Assembly (NCBI RefSeq): GCF_014197245.1
Contig: NZ_JACIFF010000005.1
Coordinates: 124,001 to 188,000, forward strand
Direction of reading: 5' to 3'
Length of the DNA: 64,000 nt
From: Neolewinella aquimaris
Lineage (GTDB): Bacteria > Bacteroidota > Bacteroidia > Chitinophagales > Saprospiraceae
A program made the translations under genes and the position numbers. Positions 56,301-63,096 of the stretch are shown here, piece by piece. Position 1 is the first letter of the stretch, and each line of letters opens with the position of its first letter. Under the pieces are notes generated by a model. That model ran no database searches. It was not told the DNA's origin and saw nothing but the letters and a program-made list of their open reading frames with translations.

Positions 56301-56642
56301 GGTTGTCTGTGAACCGACGACCACCTCCTGGGTAGCAAAACCCGTATAGCTGAAGATGAGTACGGCACCCTCTTCGACGTCCAGGGAGAAGTTCCCGTCT
56401 AAGTCGGTTACCGTACCACTCGAAGTGCCCTGTACGGTGATGGATACCCCGATAAGGGGGAAATTGTCCTCGGCGGACGTAACCGTTCCGGTGATCTCCA
56501 CTACTTCCAGAACCGTCCGTTCGTCGGCACCCGTAACGTCGTTTGCCCGGGCGTACTGACCAGTGGCTACAGACATGAACAGAAGCAACAGTAGCGTAAC
56601 TCTCCCCGATAAATAGCGTGACTGTAAATATCTCGTATGCAT
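53391..56642 (-). CDS. SusC-family TonB-dependent transporter (second alginate-locus pair)
   Basis: A 1083-residue outer-membrane transporter. It has a long basic leader and signal peptide, a carboxypeptidase-like domain (about 50-125; FPLIGVSITVQGTSSGTVT), TonB-box-like EEVVVVGYGTRKRSHNTGA, plug (IRAASSISGDSNPLIVVDGY; IYGSRGANGVILVTT) and barrel ending SFTLGLNVNF. It resembles the SusC at 37098 more than the PUL 1 SusC in the plug region. Its promoter (56869-56899) overlaps three TTGGTTGACCAA operators and lies about 220 bp upstream of the ATG, giving a long leader. Confidence 0.94.
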   Translation of the reverse strand: MHTRYLQSRYLSGRVTLLLLLFMSVATGQYARANDVTGADERTVLEVVEITGTVTSAEDNFPLIGVSITVQGTSSGTVTDLDGNFSLDVEEGAVLIFSYTGFATQEVVVGSQTTYNVVMQTNSELLEEVVVVGYGTRKRSHNTGAIAQVGGEDVAAIQASRVDDALAGKLAGVLIQNQDGAPGADPKIQIRAASSISGDSNPLIVVDGYPISGSLATVNPNDIESLEVLKDAASAAIYGSRGANGVILVTTKSGRTGAPSISYNAYVSSSNRYRGDVEQLKTAGEWANELNTGIANGTYDVSELDPAFLNYKLNAYANSPDVVAVEDWLFRTGYSTSHDFSISGGTDNVNYYASLGYLNTQGIVITQGFERYNTRLNVDARLGDRFKTGLNFNGYLGDRDIVGHDMRDLLRAYSVHPIYHTEASIAFVQQLDQQAQALGLEGFDEGYRGGESPFNNSIYTLEPGMTAQDWHYGRNGNGIGGSGDAGPATKLDNTDRYEKTLFGNVSTYLEFSILEGLNIRTVLGADRRDVKDYFWRGLEFDSRGRTNQTALDQTDVARSSVLSETTLNFARVIGRHDVSAVAGLEFQNFYVDGLALRGTNVPFGQPRNFALLDPADIAVTERDETIARRSVFGRINYAYDNRYLASVSVRRDGDSRFGENNRFETFPAISLGWNVHNEAFYTSSILTDLKLRYSLGSLGTTSFLGAYNSLSLLNPQATIFGTGFLIPSDVANPDLTWQTNTEANYGINLGFLDNRFRVSVDYYTSDIQDILINQSVSEVLGTTSIALNSGDVRSSGVELELGAALINKPGFRWNVSGNLSTVNSEITDLGGLDELPRVIYGQSGRGPVFRNYVGGAIGEMWGLETIGIVESEYIEDPTRAIGISSSEYYVVDQNGDGVIDRNRTVEEGGDLVKIGQNTPDFYWGLNSQMTFGNFDASLQFQGAQGGEVFNIDEIYWRSEFGGRLRSSFDADNDGFADHNGLPYTQSRNQLDAQVQDASYLALRNMTIGYTFSPDRGIGSYLNTLRVYAAATNLLYLMADNYTSLNPEGVETTQSDYLGPTTYGVQVGASPTVRSFTLGLNVNF

Positions 56643-56829
56643 GATCGGAATTGTTTAAAATTAAGCTGAGATTCTCCCCACGAGAACCATTGTTTCATAT
56701 CGTACGAAGGCGTAAATCTTTGCTAGAGGTACTGAACAGTGTATCGCTATAATCTCTATTGCCCACACTGTAACCCACCCGGGGTATGCACTCGACTTTA
56801 ACCGCTCCGTATCGCAGTTAGCCAGAATA

Positions 56830-56871
56830 TTGGTTGACCAGGAATTGGTTGACCAATAATTGGTTGACCAA
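56830..56871. promoter_or_regulatory. Array of three TTGGTTGACCAA operators
   Basis: Sites at 56830-56841 (last base G instead of A), 56845-56856 and 56860-56871; centres are exactly 15 bp apart. The rightmost overlaps the SusC -7 box and the other two lie just downstream of the start site, a repressing arrangement. They match the two sites before the GntR gene at 36125-36151, 20.7 kb away. Confidence 0.85.
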
Positions 56872-56899
56872 ATATACGCCCTTTTTCGGGTTATCCAAA
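56869..56899 (-). promoter_or_regulatory. Bacteroidota-type promoter of the second SusC gene
   Basis: On the minus strand, TTTG (56899-56896), 19 nt, then TATATTTG (56876-56869), matching the -33/-7 consensus. It is the same -7 sequence as at the GntR promoter, and again it overlaps an operator. Confidence 0.75.
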
Positions 56900-57054
56900 T
56901 GTCTACTGTTATTTTTCGGCACAATTGAAATATTTGGGCCAAACGGGAGGAAGCAATACTTCTTTACTGGCTTGATATCCTGCACCGTAATTTGTGAGCG
57001 GCGGCGCGCAGGTGCAGTGTAACCGACAGAAGCCGACATTTTCTCCGGCTAGCG

Positions 57055-57062
57055 TACCTTTC
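57055..57062 (+). promoter_or_regulatory. Possible -7 element TACCTTTC before the KDG kinase
   Basis: One mismatch from TAnnTTTG, ending 4 nt before the ATG at 57067, the same layout as at 33620 and 34821. No -33 box is visible. Confidence 0.3.
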
Positions 57063-57066
57063 GCAC

Positions 57067-58071
57067 ATGCAAATAGTCACCTTCGGCGAGATCATGATGC
57101 GCCTCACTACCCCCCGTCACCAGCGTTTCCGTCAGGCCAGTAACCTGGAAGTAGAGTACGGCGGTGGCGAAAGCAACGTTGCGGTTTCCCTGGCCAATTA
57201 CGGACAGCAAGTCCGCTTCGTCTCCCGACTGCCGGACAACGACCTCGGAGAATGCGCCATTCGATCCCTGCGGGCGGCGGGCATCGACACTTCCTACATC
57301 GTGCGCGGCGGCAAGCGATTGGGCATTTACTTCCTCGAAACCGGCGCCGTACAGCGACCCTCCAAGGTGATTTACGACCGGGAGGACAGCTCCATGGCCA
57401 CCCTATCGAGCGGCGACATCGACTGGGACCGGACCTTCGACAAGGTTTCTTGGTTTCACTGGTCCGGCATCACCCCCGCGGTCAGTGCTTCTGCGGCGGC
57501 GGTTTGCCTGGAGGCGTGTCGGGCCGCGGCCGAGCGGGGCATCACGATCAGCGTGGACCTCAACCACCGCAGTAAGCTCTGGCAGTACGGCAAAACACCC
57601 GCTGAAGTCATGCCGGAACTGGTCGAACTCTGTGACGTAATCGTCGGCGGCAGCTACGAAGCCGAACGCTACTTTGGGATCGAGGTGGAGGATAAGGAAG
57701 ACTTCACCCCACTGGCGAAGGCACTACGACAGCGATTTCCCAAGGCACGCCATATCGTAACCACCCTACGGGATTCGATCTCGGCCAGCCACAATACCTA
57801 TACTGCCCTCCTGTGGGACGGAGACACCCTCCACTCGAGCCCTACCTACGAGCTCACCCACATTGTCGACCGGGTCGGCGGGGGCGACAGTTTCATGGGC
57901 GGATTGATTCACGGCCTCATCAAGTGGCCGAACGACCTCACCTATGCCCTCCGCTTTGCCGTAGCTGCCTCCGCCCTCAAGCATACCATACCCGGCGACG
58001 TCAACTTGGTCACCGAAGGAGAAGTCGTCGAACTGATGGAGGGCGATGGCAGCGGGCGGGTGCGCCGGTAA
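57067..58071 (+). CDS. kdgK: 2-keto-3-deoxygluconate kinase (PfkB family)
   Basis: A 334-residue ribokinase-fold sugar kinase. The N terminus (VTFGEIMMRLTTPRHQRF, EVEYGGGESNVAVSLANYG) is the typical KDG-kinase form, and the catalytic signature DRVGGGDSFMGGLIHG lies at about 268-283, with Asp as the base. It would phosphorylate KDG to KDPG, joining the alginate (DEH to KDG) and KduD routes to the Entner-Doudoroff pathway. It is divergent from the second SusC gene. The next step, KDPG aldolase, is not encoded in this window. Confidence 0.9.
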   Translation: MQIVTFGEIMMRLTTPRHQRFRQASNLEVEYGGGESNVAVSLANYGQQVRFVSRLPDNDLGECAIRSLRAAGIDTSYIVRGGKRLGIYFLETGAVQRPSKVIYDREDSSMATLSSGDIDWDRTFDKVSWFHWSGITPAVSASAAAVCLEACRAAAERGITISVDLNHRSKLWQYGKTPAEVMPELVELCDVIVGGSYEAERYFGIEVEDKEDFTPLAKALRQRFPKARHIVTTLRDSISASHNTYTALLWDGDTLHSSPTYELTHIVDRVGGGDSFMGGLIHGLIKWPNDLTYALRFAVAASALKHTIPGDVNLVTEGEVVELMEGDGSGRVRR

Positions 58072-58103
58072 CTTACACTCCGTCCACCATCTCAAATCGC
58101 CGA

Positions 58104-58233
58104 GGGGGTCACCCCGTCGGACGGCTTTAGCGGTGGGACCGCTTGAGCCGTTCTAAGTAGCGTCGGCCTTCAGCCGACCAGCTGCTGTTATTACAAACGA
58201 GATATACAGCATTGCGGCTGAAGCCGACGCTAC
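58104..58233. repeat. Family D repeat followed by a long inverted repeat
   Basis: A family D copy (GGGTCACCCCGTCGGACGGC, 58104-58142) is followed by a large hairpin. The left arm at 58157-58176 (GTAGCGTCGGCCTTCAGCCG) pairs with 58215-58233 apart from one bulged C; the loop is 38 nt. The right arm runs into the stop-codon end of the pirin gene. It could end or stabilise transcripts from both convergent genes. Confidence 0.75.
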
Positions 58234-59099
58234 TCTTCGACGTAGAAGCCCATCTTTCCCATTCCGTAGTCGCGCATGGCTTCCATGATCTCGGTCTGGG
58301 TGTTCATGACGTAGGGGCCGTGGCTGACTACGGGTGCGCCGATAGGCTCTCCGCCGATCAGGAGGATACGGGTCAGGGGCGCTTTACCGGTGAGTCGGAT
58401 GCCGTCGCCGTCGTTGCGGTAGTGGAGTAGGGTACGGGGCCCGTATTCGAAGCCGGTGCTGGATGTGATCGCTCCATCCAGTAAGTAGGCCGCCAGATTA
58501 TAACTGGCCGGAACGGGTAATTCAACCGTTGCATTTTCGGGTAGCTCCAGGTGCCAGGCGAGGACGGCACCGTGGGTTTTCGCTGCTCCTGCGTTCCCGG
58601 CTAATTCCCCGGCTACGACGCGTACGTTGGCACCGCCGTCGAATGCGACGTTTGGAATCGTGTTGGCCTTAATGTCTTGATAGCGGGGTTGCACCATCTT
58701 ATGCTCGGGAGCCAGGTTGACCCAGAGCTGAATGCCCTCCATTGTACCGCCGCGCTCGACAAATTCTTTGCTGGCCCGCTCACTGTGGATGATGCCCCGC
58801 CCGGCGGTCATCCACTGCACGTCCCCTCCCTTAAGATAACCGGTGTTGCCCCGGCTGTCGCGATGACGCAGCCCCCCCGAATACAGGAAGGTGACGGGTT
58901 CGAACCCCCGGTGCGGATGGGGACCTACGTCCAGCGAATCCCGCCCCCCCGGCTCCACGGTAAAGGGACCGAAGTGGTGCAACAACAGAAAGGGGTCGAT
59001 CTGGTCCACCCGCTGCGTCGGCAGGGGCTGATAGATGGTGGTGCCGCCCATGTCGATGGCGTGGGCCGGCAGGATATTGGCAACGGAGCGAGGAGTCAT
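58230..59099 (-). CDS. Pirin-family bicupin protein
   Basis: A 289-residue pirin. The N-terminal cupin has the metal motif GPHPHRGFEPVTFLYSG (about 59-75), with further ligands in the GDVQWMTAGRGIIHSE block (about 92-107). The C-terminal domain (about 190-285) completes the bicupin fold. Bacterial pirins include quercetinases and regulators of metabolism; the function here is unknown. Its 3' end overlaps the right arm of the inverted repeat. Confidence 0.9.
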   Translation of the reverse strand: MTPRSVANILPAHAIDMGGTTIYQPLPTQRVDQIDPFLLLHHFGPFTVEPGGRDSLDVGPHPHRGFEPVTFLYSGGLRHRDSRGNTGYLKGGDVQWMTAGRGIIHSERASKEFVERGGTMEGIQLWVNLAPEHKMVQPRYQDIKANTIPNVAFDGGANVRVVAGELAGNAGAAKTHGAVLAWHLELPENATVELPVPASYNLAAYLLDGAITSSTGFEYGPRTLLHYRNDGDGIRLTGKAPLTRILLIGGEPIGAPVVSHGPYVMNTQTEIMEAMRDYGMGKMGFYVEE

Positions 59100-59150
59100 G
59101 ACCGTATATTTGATGTACGTACACGAATAACGCCCGAGTGAGTAACTTGG

Positions 59151-59729
59151 TTAAAAGCCCTCCATGCCGTCGCGCCAGTTCCAGATGATCAGGATCCAAT
59201 TGCGGCCGTCGGGAGCGGTAAAGCGGTGAAGCTCTTCGAAGCCGATGCGCTCGTGCACGCGCTGGGAGCGGGTATTACGGGCATCGATGGCGGTAAGGCA
59301 ATAGGGGAACCGCAGGTGGTAGCAGGCACGCAAGTACTTGTACATCCGGTCGGCCAGTTTCTGACCCCGGGCTTCTTCGGCAACGCACACCTGTCCCATC
59401 ACCAAGTATTCAACCTCGCCAAGCAACTGCCCACGGTGCTCGATCACATCCTGCCGCTCGAAAAGAATTGCCAGGGAAGCGAGCGACTTGCTGAACTCCC
59501 GGGTCATCGCCAGGCAGTACCCCACCAACTTCCGCTCCTGCAAGGCGATTACCGAAGCCGCCGAGGCATTCATCTGCTTAAGCAGCGGCAGGTCGTGACG
59601 GGCCGTTACGAATCCCTGCGCCTTAGCCGTATCCGCATCGATACTTTCCAGGGCGTTGATCCGCTGCAGCTCCAGAATCTGCTTGAGCTGGGCATCCTTC
59701 CGCGCAAGGGTAATCTTGATTGGTTCCAT
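59151..59729 (-). CDS. GNAT-family N-acetyltransferase
   Basis: A 192-residue GNAT protein. The acetyl-CoA site block is VMGQVCVAEEARGQKLADRMYKYL (about 115-138, with the R-G-Q-K loop) followed by AIDARNTRSQRVHERIGFEELHRF (about 150-175), the typical motif A/B pair. Substrate unknown. It shares the strand with pirin, 51 bp upstream of it, and could be cotranscribed. Confidence 0.85.
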   Translation of the reverse strand: MEPIKITLARKDAQLKQILELQRINALESIDADTAKAQGFVTARHDLPLLKQMNASAASVIALQERKLVGYCLAMTREFSKSLASLAILFERQDVIEHRGQLLGEVEYLVMGQVCVAEEARGQKLADRMYKYLRACYHLRFPYCLTAIDARNTRSQRVHERIGFEELHRFTAPDGRNWILIIWNWRDGMEGF

Positions 59730-59763
59730 AGTCGTCCGGTGAAGTACTTACCGAAGTTAGGGG

Positions 59764-59930
59764 AATAAAGGAATGATGGAATGAGGGAGTGAGGGAGTGA
59801 GGGACTGAAGGATTGAGGGGACGGGTGTACCACACTCCTCTACCCATTAATCCTTCATCCCCTCAATCCATCTACCCTTCAATCCCTCAACCCCTCCATC
59901 CCTCTACCCATCAATCCCTCAATCCCTTCT
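59764..59930. repeat. GGGATTGA/TCAATCCC minisatellite with inverted halves
   Basis: A purine-rich half (GGGAGTGAGGGACTGAAGG) and a longer pyrimidine-rich half (CCCTCAATCC, CCCTCAACCC) face each other around 59825. The pyrimidine half enters the transketolase gene and supplies its last codons and TGA stop. Confidence 0.7.
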
Positions 59931-60884
59931 ATTCACCACGCGCTTCACCGCCGCGACGATGTCCTTCACGCCGAGGCCGTACTTCTCGAGCAGTTCTTCC
60001 GCTTCTCCGGATTCACCGAAGGTGTCGTCGGTGGCTACGTATTCCTGAGCGGTGGGCTGGTGCTTGGAGAGGCATTCTGCGATGGCGCTACCCAGTCCAC
60101 CGTACTTGTTGTGCTCTTCGCAGCTGACGACGGCACCGGTCTTTTTGGCGCTGGCGATGACGGCCTCCTCATCGAGGGGCTTGATGGTGTGGATGTTGAT
60201 CAGGTCGACGCTGATGCCTCCCTCCTCCAGCTGGCGGGCGGCCTCGACGGCGTACCACACCAGGTGGCCGGTGGCGAAAATGGAAACGTCGGAACCTTCG
60301 TTGAGGTGCAGGGCCTTGCCGATTTCGAACTTGGTGTCTTCGGGAATGAAGATGGGCCAGCTCGGACGACCGAAGCGCAGGTAGCAGGGGCCGTGGTGGT
60401 CCGCGATGGCCTGTACGGCGGCCTTGGTCTGGTTGTAATCGCAGGGGTTGATGACGGTCATGCCCGGAAGCATCCGCATCATGCCGATGTCCTCGAGGAT
60501 TTGGTGGGTGGCACCGTCTTCCCCGAGGGTCAGTCCGGCGTGGCTGGCGCAGATCTTCACGTTCTTGTCGCTATAGGCGATCGACTGGCGGATCTGGTCG
60601 TACACCCGGCCCGTACTGAAGTTGGCGAAGGTGGTGGTCATCGGGATCTTGCCACCGGTAGCGAGACCGGAAGCCAGTCCCATCATATTCGCCTCCGAAA
60701 TGCCCACCTGAATGAAGCGGTCCGGGTAAGTATTAATGAAGTCCTCCGATTTCATGGAGCCCCGCAGGTCGGCGGTAAGCATAACCACGTTGTCGTGCTG
60801 GTCACCGGCGGCCTTGAGACCGGCACCAAAACCGTCGCGGGTGGCCTTCTTGCCGGTGGATTGAAGTTTATCTAGGCTTAGCAT
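59919..60884 (-). CDS. Transketolase, C-terminal (Pyr/C) subunit
   Basis: A 321-residue half-transketolase with the pyrimidine-binding domain (about 10-180; LTADLRGSMKSEDF, GISEANMMGLASGLA with the catalytic Glu) and the C-terminal transketolase domain (about 190-315). It pairs with the N-terminal subunit encoded 54 bp upstream. Together they form a thiamine-diphosphate enzyme moving two-carbon units between sugar phosphates. Its last residues (NRRD) come from the minisatellite. Confidence 0.92.
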   Translation of the reverse strand: MLSLDKLQSTGKKATRDGFGAGLKAAGDQHDNVVMLTADLRGSMKSEDFINTYPDRFIQVGISEANMMGLASGLATGGKIPMTTTFANFSTGRVYDQIRQSIAYSDKNVKICASHAGLTLGEDGATHQILEDIGMMRMLPGMTVINPCDYNQTKAAVQAIADHHGPCYLRFGRPSWPIFIPEDTKFEIGKALHLNEGSDVSIFATGHLVWYAVEAARQLEEGGISVDLINIHTIKPLDEEAVIASAKKTGAVVSCEEHNKYGGLGSAIAECLSKHQPTAQEYVATDDTFGESGEAEELLEKYGLGVKDIVAAVKRVVNRRD

Positions 60885-60938
60885 AGTTTATTTTTGGTTC
60901 CCGAGCAGTGTCGGGAGGGTTGTTAAGTTTGAATGCGC

Positions 60939-61793
60939 TCAGATCCCTTCCGCAGGAAAATCGCCCAGAGTTTCTTCCAGCTGTCCGAGTGCATTGATGG
61001 CCTGTTCCTCATTGGGAGCCTTGCCGTGCCAGTGGTGGGTACCGACCATGAAATCTACGCCCATGCCCATATCGGTTTTCATGACGATACAGGTCGGCTT
61101 GCCGTTGCGCTTCGCCTGCGCCTTCTTGAGCACCTCGATGGTTTCTTCTAGGTTGTTGCCGTCCATTTCCATGATGTCCCAACCGAAGGCAGCGTACTTA
61201 TCGGCGAAGCTGCCGAGCTGCAGTACCTCGCTGGTGGGGCCGTCGATCTGCTGACCGTTGTCGTCGATGATGAGGACCAGGTTCTCCAGTTTGTTGTGGG
61301 GAGCGAAGAGGGCCGCTTCCCAGATCTGTCCTTCCTGCTGTTCGCCGTCGCCGGTGAGGACGAAGACCGTGCGGTCGTCGCCGTCCATGCGCTTCTGGAG
61401 GGCCATGCCAGACGCCACGCTTACGCCCTGTCCGAGTGAGCCCGAAGCCACCCGCACGCCGGGCAGTCCCTCGTGGGTGGTGGGGTGGCCCTGGAGCCGG
61501 CTGTTGATCGCGCGGAAGGTCTTGAGCTCCTCCACCGGGAAGTAGCCGGCGCGGGCCAGCACGCTGTAGAGCACCGGAGAGATGTGTCCGTTGGAGAGGA
61601 AGAATACGTCCTCCCCGTGGGCCTCCATGTTGAAGCTGGGGTCGTGCTTCATCACCTCGAAAAATAGGGCGACGAGCAGGTCGGTGTTACCGAGGGCTCC
61701 GCCGGGGTGGCCGCTCTGGCAAAGGTATACCTGACGTATGATGTCGCGCCGTACCTGCGAGGCAACGCGTTTGAGTTCCTGAATATCTGCCAT
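60939..61793 (-). CDS. Transketolase, N-terminal (thiamine diphosphate-binding) subunit
   Basis: A 284-residue half-transketolase with the ThDP-binding PP domain: GHPGGALGNTDLLVALFF (about 28-45), GSLGQGVSVASGMA (about 117-130), and the GDGEQQEGQIWEAALFA motif (about 147-163) that binds ThDP and Mg2+. The start at 61793 (MADIQELKRVA) was chosen because in-frame codons further upstream have no family similarity. Split transketolases of this type are common in bacteria and archaea, and the specificity cannot be told. Confidence 0.92.
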   Translation of the reverse strand: MADIQELKRVASQVRRDIIRQVYLCQSGHPGGALGNTDLLVALFFEVMKHDPSFNMEAHGEDVFFLSNGHISPVLYSVLARAGYFPVEELKTFRAINSRLQGHPTTHEGLPGVRVASGSLGQGVSVASGMALQKRMDGDDRTVFVLTGDGEQQEGQIWEAALFAPHNKLENLVLIIDDNGQQIDGPTSEVLQLGSFADKYAAFGWDIMEMDGNNLEETIEVLKKAQAKRNGKPTCIVMKTDMGMGVDFMVGTHHWHGKAPNEEQAINALGQLEETLGDFPAEGI

Positions 61794-62169
61794 GTAGGGG
61801 GGTGATTTTTTTGTTATCGCGATGGCGCGAAGCCGCGAATTTAGGCATTTTACTCCCATCGCTCCGCCATTTGTTCCCCGCTCCTGCGTTCCCGCCGAAT
61901 TAAGTCTGCGCTTATTCTCCGATTTCCCGGACAAATGTATTGCACCCTTCACTTTTCAACGGCCCCGGCAAAAGGTGGGCGGGGACGCGGGTGCACTGGA
62001 ATACCGGAACAGCAACCTTCTTCACCAAGCAGCCAAAACCATCCGGGACAAAAAAGACGCGGACGTATCGTCATTTTTCCACAACGGATGGATCGCGGCG
62101 GTCACTAATCGGTTGATTGATCGCTTATTGGGAGCCGGATTCAATTTGCTCCTTACCCGACCCCTGTAT
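61794..62169. other. Divergent intergenic region with two inverted 19-bp motifs
   Basis: A 376-bp gap with no gene. It contains two copies of the GGGCGGGG-CGCAGG-GCA motif in opposite orientation (61879-61897 and 61977-61995), 80 bp apart. A reading frame runs through it into the GH16 gene but starts with no signal peptide. No promoter consensus was identified. Confidence 0.6.
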
Positions 62170-63078
62170 ATGTACCCTGAAAAATTCCTCCCCTACGTCT
62201 TTCTGCTTTTCCTGGTGGCCTCCGCCTGTGGACAGGACGACGGAGAAATGCTTACTTCCCCTCCCGCACCGGTGGGTCGCTTTACGAACCCCGATCCCGA
62301 TCAGCCCTTCTTCGTGTCCGTCGACGATACCACGCCGGAAGGCATGAAGTGGGTAGCAGTCGACTCACTGACCGACGCGTTCGACCGCTGGGATACCGGC
62401 AAGTGGTTCAAATCGCTGTGGAACTACGGCGTTCCGGTGCAAATGCGCGCCGAGAATTCCGGGGTTGCGGACGGAAATCTGTGGATCAGAGCGACGTTGG
62501 ACGATGGAGCCGAGCGGTGGTTCGAGACATCCCGGATTCAGTCCCGCGCCCGCATCAGTTACCCCATGTACACCGAAAGCCGGATCAAAACGGCCCACCT
62601 CTCTGCCTACAATACCTTCTGGCTCAACAACGGCAACATCTCGAACCGCAACGAGATCGACGTTATTGAGAACAACTCGAAGCCGTCCTGCGGCTGTCAG
62701 CCGGACTTTCCCTGGCAAATGAATGCCCAGTACTTCCACGTGATCGACGACGACACCCGGCGGGCGAAGGGTAATTTCGACAACCGTAATTTGTCGGACG
62801 ACAATCCCCTGAAGGGAATCCCCTGGAACGAGGAATACCACGTTGTGGGCGTATGGTGGAAAGATGCGCGGCACATCCAATTTTATCTGGACGGCGAGCC
62901 GGCCGGCAGCGTAGTCTCGGAAAGAGACTTCACCCGTGACCTCAACCTGATCTGGGACCTGTGGACCGTCGACGAACCCTGGCTGGGCGGACTCCCAGAC
63001 CGCAACGACCTGCTGGACGACTCGGTCAATACGATGTACATCGACTGGGTGCGCACCTGGAAGCTCGAGAAAGAGTAA
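62170..63078 (+). CDS. Glycoside hydrolase family 16 lipoprotein (agarase/porphyranase-like)
   Basis: A 302-residue GH16 protein. The leader is a lipoprotein signal (FLLFLVASACGQDD), which fixes the start at the ATG at 62170. The beta-jelly-roll contains the catalytic motif NEIDVIEN with nucleophile Glu162, Asp164 and acid/base Glu167. Nearby blocks (FWLNNGNISNRNEIDVIEN, YHVVGVWWKDARHIQFYLDG, YIDWVRTWKLE) resemble marine beta-agarases, porphyranases and carrageenases rather than laminarinases. It probably cuts a red-algal galactan at the cell surface. A sulfatase gene is convergent 18 bp away, which supports a sulfated substrate. Confidence 0.88.
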   Translation: MYPEKFLPYVFLLFLVASACGQDDGEMLTSPPAPVGRFTNPDPDQPFFVSVDDTTPEGMKWVAVDSLTDAFDRWDTGKWFKSLWNYGVPVQMRAENSGVADGNLWIRATLDDGAERWFETSRIQSRARISYPMYTESRIKTAHLSAYNTFWLNNGNISNRNEIDVIENNSKPSCGCQPDFPWQMNAQYFHVIDDDTRRAKGNFDNRNLSDDNPLKGIPWNEEYHVVGVWWKDARHIQFYLDGEPAGSVVSERDFTRDLNLIWDLWTVDEPWLGGLPDRNDLLDDSVNTMYIDWVRTWKLEKE

Positions 63079-63096
63079 GGTCCCAGTCCGAAATCG

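Larger units (their letters stand above)
56643..57066. other. Divergent control region between SusC and KDG kinase
   Basis: A 424-bp region. It holds the SusC promoter and operator array (56830-56899), a 200-bp SusC leader (56643-56860) in which I see no riboswitch or hairpin, a partial GCGCGCAGGTGCA motif (57005-57017), and a TACCTTTC box just before the kinase ATG. Confidence 0.75.

Noticed and set aside
53391-56642. A separate unrelated PUL
   Set aside because: The pair could be independent by orientation, but the shared operator sequence and 15-bp spacing argue for membership in the alginate regulon.
61822-62169. N-terminal extension of the GH16 protein
   Set aside because: A lipoprotein signal begins at the ATG at 62170; upstream codons include repeat motif DNA.
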